Assembly (NCBI RefSeq): GCF_900110765.1
Contig: NZ_FOEO01000002.1
Span: forward strand, 62,001-126,000
DNA from: Pseudomonas sp. NFACC02
GTDB taxonomy: Bacteria > Pseudomonadota > Gammaproteobacteria > Pseudomonadales > Pseudomonadaceae
Direction: 5' to 3'
Length of the DNA stretch: 64,000 nt
Below the pieces are notes generated by a model. It had not been told where the DNA came from, ran no database searches, and worked only from the letters and a program-made list of their open reading frames with translations. How positions within the stretch are numbered: the first letter of the stretch is position 1; every line of letters starts with the position of its first letter. The translations under genes were made by a program, and so were the position numbers. Shown here in pieces: positions 19,229 to 28,398 of the stretch.

Positions 19229-20134
19229 TCACGCAGAAGCCCTCAACTGGGCGCCCTCTTCTCCCGGACTGCGATCGAAGTAACGTTTGTACTCGCGACT
19301 GAACTGCGACGTGCTTTGATACCCCACCTTGTGCGCGACCTGCGCCACGCCCATGCCTTCGCCGATGAGCATTTGTTGCGCTTTCAACAGACGCAGTCGC
19401 TTTAGGTACTGCACCGGCGACAGCAACGTGCTGCGTTTGAAATGCTCATGAAAGGTCGAGGTGCTCATGTTGGCGCAACGGGCCAGCTCATCGACGCTCA
19501 GCGCTTCCTGATAATGATCACGCAGGTGCTGCAAGGCCGCTGCAATCCGCGCGAAGTGCCCTGTCTGTTCGACCAGCGCCCGCAACACACCCGCCTGCGG
19601 GCCGCGCAACGCTGCGTAAAGCACCTCCCGGACGCGCGCCTGCCCCAACACCTCACTGTCTAGGGGATCGTGCAGACTGCGCAACAGTCGCTCGACACTC
19701 TCACGCATCGGCGCATCCAGCTCGGCGGACGTCATGGATTCCGGCGTCTGAGGCTTGACCCTGATGTCCGGCGCTTCGCCCATGACGTGCACCAACTCAC
19801 TCAGCACGGTGCGATCGATCGACACCGCCACGCCATACATGGGCTCTTGCTGGGTGGCGAAGGTCTCGCACATAAAAGGCACCGATAACGCCTGAACCAG
19901 GTAATGCCCAGCGCCGTACTCGAGGGTTCGAGGCCCCAGGCGAGCGAGTTTGCTGCCCTGGGCGAGGATAACCAGGCTCGGCTCATAAATCTGCGGACTG
20001 CTGGCAACGTAGTAATCCCAGAACATCGCCTGCACGCCGGGTACGCGCGTGTCGACGAATCCCGGACGGGACGCGAGCGGCTTGATCAGGGACACCAGCG
20101 TGGCATTGGCATCGGAATGAAGTGTCAGTGACAT
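19229..20134 (-). CDS. AraC-family transcriptional regulator
   Basis: A 301-residue regulator with an N-terminal cupin-like AraC_N effector domain (about residues 20-180) and a C-terminal pair of helix-turn-helix motifs (about 200-295: LARCANMSTSTFHEHFKR and VAQVAHKVGYQSTSQFSREY). It is divergent, across 177 bases, from a zinc alcohol dehydrogenase gene; this pairing is common in pseudomonads and suggests it controls the dehydrogenase in response to an aldehyde or alcohol. The effector is not known. Confidence 0.93.
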   Translation of the reverse strand: MSLTLHSDANATLVSLIKPLASRPGFVDTRVPGVQAMFWDYYVASSPQIYEPSLVILAQGSKLARLGPRTLEYGAGHYLVQALSVPFMCETFATQQEPMYGVAVSIDRTVLSELVHVMGEAPDIRVKPQTPESMTSAELDAPMRESVERLLRSLHDPLDSEVLGQARVREVLYAALRGPQAGVLRALVEQTGHFARIAAALQHLRDHYQEALSVDELARCANMSTSTFHEHFKRSTLLSPVQYLKRLRLLKAQQMLIGEGMGVAQVAHKVGYQSTSQFSREYKRYFDRSPGEEGAQLRASA

Positions 20135-20311
20135 GGGCGACCAGACAGAGGATTAGACACTGGCATCATCGCAGATCTGCGGCGCGAGGCATCACCCCTC
20201 CTCGCAACTTCGGAGGAATGGGCATGACAGGCGGAGAATCGGTCATGGCCGCCATCCGCTTGGGTCGGGAAAATAGGTCGCCTCCACTGTATCGTTTATG
20301 CGAGGTATCAC

Positions 20312-21364
20312 ATGTACACAGCTATCGGTTATGCAGCCCAATCGGCCACCACTCCCCTCGCCCCCATGACCTTCAACCGGCGCAGCCCTCGCCCTGACGA
20401 CGTGGCGATCGAGATCCTGTACTGCGGCGTCTGCCACTCGGACATCCACCAGGCGCGCAACGAATGGGGCATCGCCGTCTACCCGCTGATGCCCGGCCAC
20501 GAAATCGTCGGCAAGGTCACCGAAGTCGGCGCCAACGTTACCCGACACAAGGTCGGCGATCTGGTCGGCGTCGGTTGCATGGTCGACTCCTGCCGTCACT
20601 GCGAAGCTTGCGCTGCGGACCTCGAGCAGTACTGCCTCGAAGGCCCTACCCTGACGTATGCCACGCCTGACCGAGTCGACGGCACCAACACCATGGGCGG
20701 CTACTCCAGCAGCATCGTGGTCAGCGAGCACTTCGTGGTGCGTATCCCGGAAAAACTGAACCTGGCCGCCGCCGCACCGATCCTGTGTGCCGGCATCACC
20801 ACCTACTCCCCGCTCAAGCACTACGGCGTCAAGGCGGGCGACAAGGTCGGCGTGCTGGGCATGGGTGGCCTGGGTCACATGGGCATCAAATTCGCCAAAG
20901 CCATGGGCGCGGAAGTCACGCTGTTCACCCGCTCGGCGAGCAAGGCCGAAGAAGCCCGTCGTCAGGGTGCCGATCACGTGATTGTGTCCACCGACGCCGA
21001 ACAGATGAAAGCCGCTGCCGGTCACTTCGACTTCCTGCTCGACACCATTCCGGTGCAGCACGACCTGAACCCGTACCTGGAAACCTTGCGCTTCGATGGC
21101 GTGCACATTCTGGTGGGCCTGATCGAGCCGGTCGATCCCGCGCTGCACGCGGCGAATCTGGTCATGAAGCGCCGGGTACTGGCGGGCTCGTTGATCGGCG
21201 GCATCGCCGAGACTCAGGAAGTCCTGGATTTCTGCGCGGAACACGACATCAGCTGCGACATCGAGATGCTCGACATCAAGAACATCAACGAGGCGTACAG
21301 CCGCATGATCGCCGGTGATGTGAAGTACCGGTTCGTGATCGACATGGCCACCCTGAAAGCCTGA
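20312..21364 (+). CDS. zinc-dependent NAD(P) alcohol dehydrogenase, YahK/cinnamyl-alcohol type
   Basis: A 350-residue medium-chain dehydrogenase reducing aldehydes or oxidising alcohols. Catalytic zinc ligands are in YCGVCHSDIH and PGHE; the structural zinc cysteines are in CRHCEACAADLEQYC; the NADP(H)-binding fold has GVLGMGGLGHMGIKFAKAMG. These match the YahK/AdhC group of broad-range aldehyde reductases, which favour NADPH. The ATG is preceded by GAGGT. It is divergent from the AraC regulator, its likely controller. Confidence 0.93.
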   Translation: MYTAIGYAAQSATTPLAPMTFNRRSPRPDDVAIEILYCGVCHSDIHQARNEWGIAVYPLMPGHEIVGKVTEVGANVTRHKVGDLVGVGCMVDSCRHCEACAADLEQYCLEGPTLTYATPDRVDGTNTMGGYSSSIVVSEHFVVRIPEKLNLAAAAPILCAGITTYSPLKHYGVKAGDKVGVLGMGGLGHMGIKFAKAMGAEVTLFTRSASKAEEARRQGADHVIVSTDAEQMKAAAGHFDFLLDTIPVQHDLNPYLETLRFDGVHILVGLIEPVDPALHAANLVMKRRVLAGSLIGGIAETQEVLDFCAEHDISCDIEMLDIKNINEAYSRMIAGDVKYRFVIDMATLKA

Positions 21365-21381
21365 ACGCCTGAGCGCTCAGT

Positions 21382-21468
21382 GTAGGAGCGCGCCTGCCCG
21401 CGATTGCGTCGTGTCAATCGACATCTCTGTCACAGACCGATTGCATTCGCGGGCAAGCGCGCGCCTAC
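21382..21468. repeat. REP doublet between the dehydrogenase and dgo genes
   Basis: GTAGGAGCGCGCCTGCCCGCGAT and its inverted partner ATTCGCGGGCAAGCGCGCGCCTAC flank about 40 bases, forming a long hairpin between two convergent genes. Confidence 0.8.
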
Positions 21469-21481
21469 AAAAGCAAGTCGT

Positions 21482-22288
21482 TCAACCACCCAGCTCCGCC
21501 GACAGCCGCGCCGCCGTCTCTTTGATCACCGGCACCAGCTCGGCCATCTTTTCCAGCGGCATGTACGGCACTGTGCTGGCGATGCTGATCCCCGCAACGA
21601 TGTGTTTGCTGGCATCGCGGACCGGAGCCGCCACGCAGCGGATGGAAGGCTCGTTGTCCTCAAGGTCGAATGCGTAACCGCCCTTCACGTACTCGCGCAT
21701 CCGGTCACGCACCTGTTCCCATGTCTGCTCCTGATGCGCAGGCCATAGCGGATTTCTGGCCACCTCCGGCACGCTCAGGTCATACAGCCGACGCCATTCA
21801 CTTTCCGGGCTGTCTAGCAACAGCGCCTTGCCAATGCCGGTGCGCGCCAGCGGCATCCTGTGGCCCACCCGCGAGCGCATCTCCGGGCCGTTGCGACCAG
21901 GATTCTTGTGCAGATACAGCACCTCGTCACCGTCACGAACCGCCAGGTGGAGGGTGTCGCCCGTCAGCGCCGACAATTCATCGAGGTAAGGTCTGGCCAG
22001 CATCGCCAACGGCAGCTCTTCGCGGGCCTGAAAACCCAGTTCGATCAGCTTCGGCCCCAGCAGATAGCCCACCTGTGGCAACACACGCAGGTAACGCTCT
22101 TCCACCAGACAGCTGGCCAAACGGTGGGTCGTGCTTTTCGTCGTCCCGATCAGCCGTGCGATTTCCTTGAGGTCCCGGGCGCCACTGGCGACGGCCTGCA
22201 CCACGCTCAACCCTCGCAACAGCGTTTGCGTGCCGGTTGGCGCCGTTTCTTTACCGGTCGGGCTCGGGGTGTCGGAAGCATCTTGCAT
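21482..22288 (-). CDS. IclR-family regulator of the D-galactonate operon
   Basis: A 268-residue regulator: winged helix at about residues 25-90 (LKEIARLIGTTKSTTHRLASCL) and an IclR effector domain from about 100 to 260 (LARPYLDELSALTGDTLHLA, RTGIGKALL, CVAAPVRDASKHIVAGIS). It is the last gene of the dgoK-dgoA-dgoD-dgoT run, 65 bases after dgoT, so it is best read as the pathway regulator. It is not homologous to the GntR-type DgoR of E. coli. It probably acts at the dgoK promoter, where a palindrome is present. Confidence 0.9.
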   Translation of the reverse strand: MQDASDTPSPTGKETAPTGTQTLLRGLSVVQAVASGARDLKEIARLIGTTKSTTHRLASCLVEERYLRVLPQVGYLLGPKLIELGFQAREELPLAMLARPYLDELSALTGDTLHLAVRDGDEVLYLHKNPGRNGPEMRSRVGHRMPLARTGIGKALLLDSPESEWRRLYDLSVPEVARNPLWPAHQEQTWEQVRDRMREYVKGGYAFDLEDNEPSIRCVAAPVRDASKHIVAGISIASTVPYMPLEKMAELVPVIKETAARLSAELGG

Positions 22289-22353
22289 ATCAGGCCTTAT
22301 CGATTCAGAAAGCTGGCGGCATTATCGTCGCCCGCTTTGGTGCATGCCAATTG

Positions 22354-23679
22354 TCAGCGTGGATTATCCAGCTCGATTCGCTCGACCTTGCCTACCAGCA
22401 GGATGTAGGAAAGCGCGCCGAGCAGCGCCAACACGGCGATGTAAGTGATCGCGGGCGCGAACGACTCACCCGAGGCCAGAAAACCGATGACGATCGGGGT
22501 GGCAATGGCCGACAGGTTGCCGATCAGGTTGAAGGTCCCTCCGGTCAGACCCAGCAGACGCGCCGGGGCCAAGGTCGACACCAGCGACCAGGTGATCGAC
22601 GCCAGGCCGTTGCCAAAAAAGGCCAGGGCCAGGAACGCGATCACCAACGGTGTCGATTCCACGTAATTGGCGCCGATGATCGACGTCGAGATCAGCAACC
22701 CGGCAATGATCGGCAGCTTGCGCGCGAACCCCACGGTATAGCCGCGACGAATCAACCAGTCGGAGAAGAACCCGGAGCACAGGACGCCGACGAAGGCCGT
22801 CAGAAACGGCAACGACGCCAGCAGACCGGACTTGATGAAATCCATGCCGCGGTACTTCACCAGATAGGTCGGGAACCAGGTCAGGAAAAACCACAGCGTC
22901 GAGTTCAGGCAGAACTGGCCGAGGTAGATACCCCAGAGTTTGCGCTGGGTCAGGACGATGCCCAAATCTTTCCAGCGAAAACCGCCCTTGGCTTTTTCGG
23001 TGTCAGTCTGTATGTCGACCAGACCGCCGCCGTCCTTGATCAGGTCGATCTCGCCTTGATTGACGCCTTTGAAATCACGCGGCTCGCGGTAAACCGTGTA
23101 CCAGATCACGGCCCAGATCACGCCCACGCCGCCGGTGGCGACGAAGACCATGTGCCAGCCGAACGTGGCTTGCAACCAGGCGAGGACCGGGGTCAAAAAT
23201 GCCAGGCCGACAAACTGGCCCGAGGTGTAGAAGCCGACGGCGGTCGCGCGTTCCTTTTCCGGAAACCAGGCGGTGACCACGCGGCTGTTGATCGGATACG
23301 CCGGTGCCTCCAGCGCGCCGACCGCCATGCGCAGCACGAACAGGCCGACGAAGCTGCCGACGAAGCCGAGGAAAATCGTCGCGATCGACCACAGGGCCAG
23401 CGCGACGGTGTACAGAATGCGCGGCGGAACACGGTCCACCAGCCAGCCGCCAGGCAGTTGCATGGCGGCATAGGTCCAGCCGAACGCCGAAAACACCAGG
23501 CCCACGTGCACGGGGTCGATGTTCAGCTCGCTGGTCAGCGCCGGCGCGGCGATGGAAAGGTTGCTGCGGTCCAGGTAGTTGATCACGACGGTGATGAACA
23601 GCAGGACCATGATGAAAAAGCGTTTGCGTGTAGGCGTGGCGGTGATCGCCCGCGCCTCCGGCAAGGTCTGTGTGCGCAT
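22354..23679 (-). CDS. dgoT: D-galactonate transporter, MFS anion:cation symporter type
   Basis: A 441-residue inner-membrane transporter with about 12 predicted helices. Signatures of the sugar-acid ACS subfamily are present: FITVVINYLDRSNLSIAAPAL in helix 1 and GGWLVDRVPPR after helix 2, which carries the D-x-x-[PG]-x-R type motif. Context between the regulator and dgoD makes D-galactonate (or a closely related aldonate) the likely substrate. A 255-base gap with a REP doublet separates it from dgoD. Confidence 0.92.
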   Translation of the reverse strand: MRTQTLPEARAITATPTRKRFFIMVLLFITVVINYLDRSNLSIAAPALTSELNIDPVHVGLVFSAFGWTYAAMQLPGGWLVDRVPPRILYTVALALWSIATIFLGFVGSFVGLFVLRMAVGALEAPAYPINSRVVTAWFPEKERATAVGFYTSGQFVGLAFLTPVLAWLQATFGWHMVFVATGGVGVIWAVIWYTVYREPRDFKGVNQGEIDLIKDGGGLVDIQTDTEKAKGGFRWKDLGIVLTQRKLWGIYLGQFCLNSTLWFFLTWFPTYLVKYRGMDFIKSGLLASLPFLTAFVGVLCSGFFSDWLIRRGYTVGFARKLPIIAGLLISTSIIGANYVESTPLVIAFLALAFFGNGLASITWSLVSTLAPARLLGLTGGTFNLIGNLSAIATPIVIGFLASGESFAPAITYIAVLALLGALSYILLVGKVERIELDNPR

Positions 23680-23777
23680 GGGGGGTGCCTCTTTTTATGT
23701 TTATCTGAGGTCTGGATTCGTGTGATACATGGGAATGATCGGTACTTCGTGGGGCTAGGAAATGACCATTGCCCTAT

Positions 23778-23865
23778 GTAGGAACCGGCTTGCTGGCGAA
23801 CGCAATTCATCGTTCGCCACTTCAGTGGCCTGGCCCACCGCTTTCGCCAGCAAGCCGGCTCCTAC
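23778..23865. repeat. REP doublet between dgoD and dgoT
   Basis: GTAGGAACCGGCTTGCTGGCGAA and TTCGCCAGCAAGCCGGCTCCTAC are inverted around about 42 bases. Because dgoD-dgoT are cotranscribed, this hairpin would sit inside the operon mRNA and could set relative transcript stability. Confidence 0.8.
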
Positions 23866-23934
23866 AGGTTTTGCGACCAACGCCCGGTTCTGCGGCAGCC
23901 AACGCATGCCGGCGATGGCTTCAGCAAACCGATA

Positions 23935-25083
23935 TCACCACTCGGCAAAGCTGCCGTCGGCATGACGCCAGATCGGGTTGCGCCAGCGGTGGCCGATGGC
24001 GGCGCGCTCCTTGACGTATTCCTCGTTGATCTCGATGCCCAGGCCCGGGCCGTTGGGGATTTTCACCATGCCCTTGTCGTAGTCGAAGACTTCCGGGTTC
24101 TTGATGTAGTCGAGCAGGTCGTTGCTCTCGTTGTAGTGAATGCCCAGGCTTTGCTCCTGGATGAACGCGTTGTAGCAGGCAGCGTCCAGTTGCAGACACG
24201 CCGCAAGCGCGATCGGACCCAGCGGGCAATGCAGCGCCAGCGCTACGTCATAGGCCTCGGCCATGTTGGCGATTTTGCGGGTTTCGGTGATGCCGCCCGC
24301 GTGAGAGGCGTCCGGCTGGATAATGTCGACGTAACCTTCGCTCAGCACGCGCTTGAAATCCCAGCGCGAGAACAACCGCTCGCCCAACGCAATCGGGGTG
24401 CTGGTCAGCGGCGCGAGTTCTTTCAGCGCCTCGTAGTTTTCGCTGAGCACCGGCTCTTCGATGAACATCAGTTTGTACGGGTCCAGTTCCTTCATCAGCA
24501 CCTTGGCCATCGGCTTGTGCACGCGACCGTGGAAGTCGACGCCGATGCCGACGTTGGGACCGACCGCATCCCGCACGGCGGCGACATTGGCCAGCGCCAG
24601 GTCGACCTTCTCGAACGTGTCGAGAAATTGCAGCTCTTCAGTGCCGTTCATCTTCACCGCAGTGAAACCACGGGACACGGCTTCTTGCGCCGCCAGCGCA
24701 GTGTCGGCAGGACGGTCGCCCCCGATCCACGAGTAGACACGGATCTTGTCGCGCACCTGACCGCCCAGCAGATCGCTGACGGACACGCCAAGCGCCTTGC
24801 CCTTGATGTCCCACAACGCCTGATCGATGCCGGCCAGCGCGCTCATGTGAATCGCACCGCCGCGATAGAAGCCGCCGCGATAGAGCACGGTCCAGATGTC
24901 TTCGATGTTGCGTGGGTCCTTGCCGATCAAGTAATCGGACAGTTCCTCGACCGCCGCAGCGACGGTGTGCGCGCGACCTTCGACCACCGGTTCGCCCCAT
25001 CCCGTGACACCCTGGTCGGTTTCCACTTTCAGGAAGCACCAGCGCGGTGGAACGATAAAGGTCGTGAGTCGGGTGATTTTCAT
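23935..25083 (-). CDS. dgoD: D-galactonate dehydratase
   Basis: Dehydrates D-galactonate to 2-dehydro-3-deoxy-D-galactonate. The 382-residue protein is an enolase-superfamily member of the GalD type. The E. coli residues line up exactly by count: metal ligands D183, E209 and E235 ([21 protein letters not shown]) and catalytic H185 and H285 (LALHCPLGP). The N-terminal capping domain begins [19 protein letters not shown]. It is 72 bases after dgoA in the operon. Confidence 0.97.
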   Translation of the reverse strand: MKITRLTTFIVPPRWCFLKVETDQGVTGWGEPVVEGRAHTVAAAVEELSDYLIGKDPRNIEDIWTVLYRGGFYRGGAIHMSALAGIDQALWDIKGKALGVSVSDLLGGQVRDKIRVYSWIGGDRPADTALAAQEAVSRGFTAVKMNGTEELQFLDTFEKVDLALANVAAVRDAVGPNVGIGVDFHGRVHKPMAKVLMKELDPYKLMFIEEPVLSENYEALKELAPLTSTPIALGERLFSRWDFKRVLSEGYVDIIQPDASHAGGITETRKIANMAEAYDVALALHCPLGPIALAACLQLDAACYNAFIQEQSLGIHYNESNDLLDYIKNPEVFDYDKGMVKIPNGPGLGIEINEEYVKERAAIGHRWRNPIWRHADGSFAEW

Positions 25084-25155
25084 GTCTTGTCTCTCTTGTA
25101 GTCGAAGCCGGTAATCGCGGCCTTAGCCAATCCAGGCCGCTTTGTGCGATACGCG

Positions 25156-25788
25156 TTATTGGCCATGGGGCCGGTACTGTTTCCAGGCGGCGACATAACC
25201 CTTCGCGCGCTCGGCGACGTCTTCGGGGCTCATGCCGGGTTTGAACAGCCCGGAACCCAGGCCGAAGCCGGAAACCCCGGCGTCCAGGAAAACCTTCATG
25301 TTGTCCGGGGTAATCCCGCCGACCGGCAGCAGCACAGTGCCCGCCGGCAACACCGCCAGCCAGGCCTTCACCACCGCCGGGCCCATTTGCTCGGCTGGAA
25401 ACATTTTCAAGACATCGGCGCCTTCGGCCAGCGCGGCAAAGGCTTCCGTCGGCGTTGCCACGCCAGGCGACAGAAACAGGCCTTCGGCCTTGGCGGCTCG
25501 CAGCACTTCGGGGTCGCTGTGCGGCATGACGATCACCTGCCCACCGGCCTCCTTGACCTGACGCACGTGCTCAGGTGTCAGCACGGTGCCCGCGCCGATC
25601 AGGCAATCGGCGGGCAGACTCTGACGCAGCAGGCGGATGCTGTCGTACGGCTGCGGGGAATTGAGCGGGACTTCGATGACGCGGAAACCGGCAGCGTACA
25701 GAACCTCACCCACCGCCGGGGCTTCTTCAGGGCGCAGGCCGCGCAGAATCGCGACCAGGCCGTTTTGCGCAAGGGCTTGTTTGAGCAT
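25156..25788 (-). CDS. dgoA: 2-dehydro-3-deoxy-6-phosphogalactonate aldolase
   Basis: Cleaves KDPGal to pyruvate and glyceraldehyde 3-phosphate. The 210-residue class I aldolase has the catalytic glutamate in RVIEVPLNSP (E39) and the Schiff-base lysine in DVLKMFPAEQMGP (K128), with VGGITPDNM forming the phosphate site. PLNSPQPYDSI distinguishes the galacto-specific DgoA family from Eda. It starts one base after the dgoK stop, so the two are tightly coupled. Confidence 0.96.
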   Translation of the reverse strand: MLKQALAQNGLVAILRGLRPEEAPAVGEVLYAAGFRVIEVPLNSPQPYDSIRLLRQSLPADCLIGAGTVLTPEHVRQVKEAGGQVIVMPHSDPEVLRAAKAEGLFLSPGVATPTEAFAALAEGADVLKMFPAEQMGPAVVKAWLAVLPAGTVLLPVGGITPDNMKVFLDAGVSGFGLGSGLFKPGMSPEDVAERAKGYVAAWKQYRPHGQ

Positions 25789-25789
25789 C

Positions 25790-26806
25790 TCAGTTCTCTA
25801 CGTGAAGGGGCCGGGCAACGGCCGCAGAAGTGGATGAAACCAGACCGGCCTGGACCGCGACCTGCCACAGACCCCGTTCGGTGGCCTGTTCGGCCAGCGT
25901 CACCTGGGGGAATCGGTTGGCGTCAAGTGCGCGCTGATAGCGCTCCAGCAACGGGCCGCTGCCGATCAGGATCACTGACGGCAGATCGGTCTCGTGCTGG
26001 CTCAACAACCGGGCCAACGCCACGATTTCGTGGCCGATCAGCAGACCGGACAGATAATCGGGTTGTGCGGCACCGGTCAGGGCGCCGGTAAGGCCGAGGG
26101 TTCGACAGCTGAAGATGGTTGACAGCGGACCCGCCGCGCCTTCCGCAGACTGCGCAACGGCAACGCCACGGTCGAACGCGGCGGCATCAAAGGCATCGCT
26201 GCGCTGCATCGTGCGCCCGAGGATGGTGTGACTGGAGAGCGCGGCATAGACCTCACCGGTCATGAAGGTGTCGAAATGGACGATGCGCCCATCGACTGCC
26301 CTCACCCACTTCGAGTGGCTGCCGGGCAACCCGATCAACAGCGGCCTGGCCGTTTCTTCGGCGGGCAACGCGCTGAGAATGCCCAGCACCTGCGTCTCTT
26401 CACCGCGCATGACATTGGGCAGCTCGGAGCGTTGCAGTACGCCAGGGATGATATGGACATCCACGCCGCGCACGCTGCGCACCGTCACCAGCGCAGCACT
26501 CAGCGCACCGACACTGGCTGGCGTCTGCTGGTAAACCGCTTCCCGCCAACCTTGAGCGCTGCCGACCATGCCGCAGGCGATCACCGGCAATGTCGGCTGG
26601 GCGTCGAGCCAGTCGCCACAGGCTTCATCGAAGGCCAGCTCGAAACCGTCGCTGCACAGCTCACCCGCAATTCGTCGACTGCCGGACGGCAGTTGCATGA
26701 TGCCCGCGCTGAGCGAACGGTGTTCGAGTACCCGGCCGTTTTCGCCGAGCCGATACGCGCGAAGGGATGTCGTTCCCCAATCGAGCGCGATCAATTGCGC
26801 CTGCAT
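25790..26806 (-). CDS. dgoK: 2-dehydro-3-deoxygalactonokinase
   Basis: Phosphorylates 2-dehydro-3-deoxy-D-galactonate with ATP before the DgoA aldolase step. The 338-residue protein opens with IALDWGTTSLRAYRL, the phosphate-loop of the DgoK sugar-kinase family, and carries ACGMVGSAQGW, GLPGSHSKWV and the C-terminal ILIGSGPLLERYQRAL. First gene of the dgo operon, with a promoter about 40 bases upstream at 26847-26876 and a palindromic operator candidate beyond it. Confidence 0.95.
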   Translation of the reverse strand: MQAQLIALDWGTTSLRAYRLGENGRVLEHRSLSAGIMQLPSGSRRIAGELCSDGFELAFDEACGDWLDAQPTLPVIACGMVGSAQGWREAVYQQTPASVGALSAALVTVRSVRGVDVHIIPGVLQRSELPNVMRGEETQVLGILSALPAEETARPLLIGLPGSHSKWVRAVDGRIVHFDTFMTGEVYAALSSHTILGRTMQRSDAFDAAAFDRGVAVAQSAEGAAGPLSTIFSCRTLGLTGALTGAAQPDYLSGLLIGHEIVALARLLSQHETDLPSVILIGSGPLLERYQRALDANRFPQVTLAEQATERGLWQVAVQAGLVSSTSAAVARPLHVEN

Positions 26807-26846
26807 GGCTTCACCTGATTGTTATTGATGAGTGAATGCGGGACGA

Positions 26847-26876
26847 ACTATAAACCCGTCATCACGAATATCTCAA
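26847..26876 (-). promoter_or_regulatory. sigma70 promoter for the dgo operon
   Basis: On the minus strand TTGAGA (26876-26871) and TATAGT (26852-26847) are spaced by 18 bases and point into dgoK. Confidence 0.65.
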
Positions 26877-26888
26877 TATGTAAATTAC

Positions 26889-26907
26889 AATCCCACATTA
26901 TGGGATT
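26889..26907. promoter_or_regulatory. palindromic operator candidate upstream of dgoK
   Basis: AATCCCA-CATTA-TGGGATT is a perfect 7-bp dyad with a 5-base centre, 12 bases upstream of the dgo -35 hexamer. The position fits either an activator site or a repressor auxiliary site for the IclR-type regulator at 21482. Confidence 0.6.
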
Positions 26908-27196
26908 TATCATCAGGTTTACGACGAACAGACGGTTCGCGGCGGCCGCTGATCTGGCAAGCGCGCCGCTTCGTCAGGCATACTCCGGCTTGCCATCCCT
27001 GAGGTGTGCCGGACGCCTGTATAGGCCAAGCCGTTCCTGACCCTCCCGAAGATCGCCGCCCATTCAGCCGACAGCGCAGAAGGTGGTAACCATCCCTCGC
27101 GTTTTTTTCACACCCTGCTCAGTAAGCTCAGGCGACTTCAGACGCCCATAGCCACCTGCCGTCCACGTCACACTCATCTGCAAAAGGACCCGTAAG

Positions 27197-28357
27197 ATGA
27201 AGCGATTTCTCGTGCTTGACAGCCTTCGCGGCCTCTGCGCCATCGCGCTGATCGTTCATCACTCGCACATTGAGCGCAGCATCACCGAGCTGACGTTTTT
27301 CAGAAACGCCAGCCAGTTCGTGGGCTTGTTCTTCGCCTTGAGCGGGTTTCTGATTTACCGGCGCTACATCGGTCACCTGGCCACGCCACGCCAACTGGGC
27401 GACTTCATGATCACCCGGACCTGCCGGGTCATGCCGCTGCACGTCGCCGTTCTGCTGTTCTTCATCGGGTTCGAGTGCCTGAAACAGGTGATGGAGCGCT
27501 ACGGCCTGTCGCTGAATTACCCGGCTTTCAGCGGCGACCGCGCGCCAAGCGAGATTTTGCCGAATCTGCTGCTGATCCAGGCATGGTGGCCGGGGTTCAA
27601 CGCACTGTCGTTCAACTACCCCTCGTGGTTCATCAGTGTCGAGTTCTATCTGTGGATGATCTTCGCGCTGACCCTGTTCTCGCTGCCAGGCCTGGCACGC
27701 AAACTGTTCTCGGTGCTGTGCGTCCTGGCGTTCGTCGCGCTCTACATGGACATCAACCTGCTCCCGCGCAACGTGCTATGGGGCGCTTCGTGCTTCTTCG
27801 CTGGCGTCATCACCTACCGGCTTTACGTGCGGCTGCACGATTCGACGCCGGGGCCAATCATTGCCACCTTGCTGGAGGTCGGTGTGTTGGCCGCGATGTA
27901 TTGGGTCATGACAGAGGGCGAACAGCCCCTCACCATCGAGCTGGGGTTGCTGTTCTGCACGGCAGTGCTGATTTTTTCCTACGAGGCCGGGCTGGTGTCG
28001 CGACTCTTGCGCTTGCGGGTGTTCCCGGCGCTGGGCAAGTTGTGGCTGTCCATCTATCTGACCCATGCGGCGGTGATATTCGTCCTGGCGACGGGCATTA
28101 CGGTCGCGGCGAAGTTCAGCGGACTCTCTTTGCTGGTCGACCGGCCGGGCGAAACCAGCGGCACGATGGTGCGTTACTTGAGCACCGGGACCGCGCTGAA
28201 CGACAACCTGCTGATGCTCCTTGTGGTCGTCGCCGTGGTGGTGGTGTCGATGCTGACCTATCGCTACATTGAAGCACCGGGGATCCGGTTTGGTCAGCAC
28301 TGGAGGCAGGGAACGTTTTTTCGTCGGCGCAAGGATGATCAGCCGGAGCAGGTTTGA
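27197..28357 (+). CDS. membrane acyltransferase, acyltransferase-3 (OafA/YrhL) family
   Basis: A 386-residue polytopic inner-membrane protein with about ten hydrophobic helices. The family hallmark is at the N-terminus: LDSLRGLCAIALIVHHSH, with the conserved Arg and the catalytic-type His, followed by FFALSGFLIYRRY. Members O-acetylate or O-acylate lipopolysaccharide, exopolysaccharide or other sugars. The target cannot be named: there are no polysaccharide genes nearby. The C-terminus is a short basic cytoplasmic tail (RRRKDDQPEQV). It is followed by a long repeat array. Confidence 0.88.
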   Translation: MKRFLVLDSLRGLCAIALIVHHSHIERSITELTFFRNASQFVGLFFALSGFLIYRRYIGHLATPRQLGDFMITRTCRVMPLHVAVLLFFIGFECLKQVMERYGLSLNYPAFSGDRAPSEILPNLLLIQAWWPGFNALSFNYPSWFISVEFYLWMIFALTLFSLPGLARKLFSVLCVLAFVALYMDINLLPRNVLWGASCFFAGVITYRLYVRLHDSTPGPIIATLLEVGVLAAMYWVMTEGEQPLTIELGLLFCTAVLIFSYEAGLVSRLLRLRVFPALGKLWLSIYLTHAAVIFVLATGITVAAKFSGLSLLVDRPGETSGTMVRYLSTGTALNDNLLMLLVVVAVVVVSMLTYRYIEAPGIRFGQHWRQGTFFRRRKDDQPEQV

Positions 28358-28398
28358 AGCTCCCGATTGGGCCCGCTGAGTCGGGTTCCGTCGTCCAT

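Larger units (their letters stand above)
26807..27196. other. divergent dgoK / acyltransferase control region
   Basis: This 390-base non-coding stretch holds the dgo promoter and a 19-bp dyad, both listed separately. The right part (about 26930-27196) has a GC shift and no feature I can name apart from an AAAAGGACC ribosome-binding site before the acyltransferase ATG. Confidence 0.75.
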
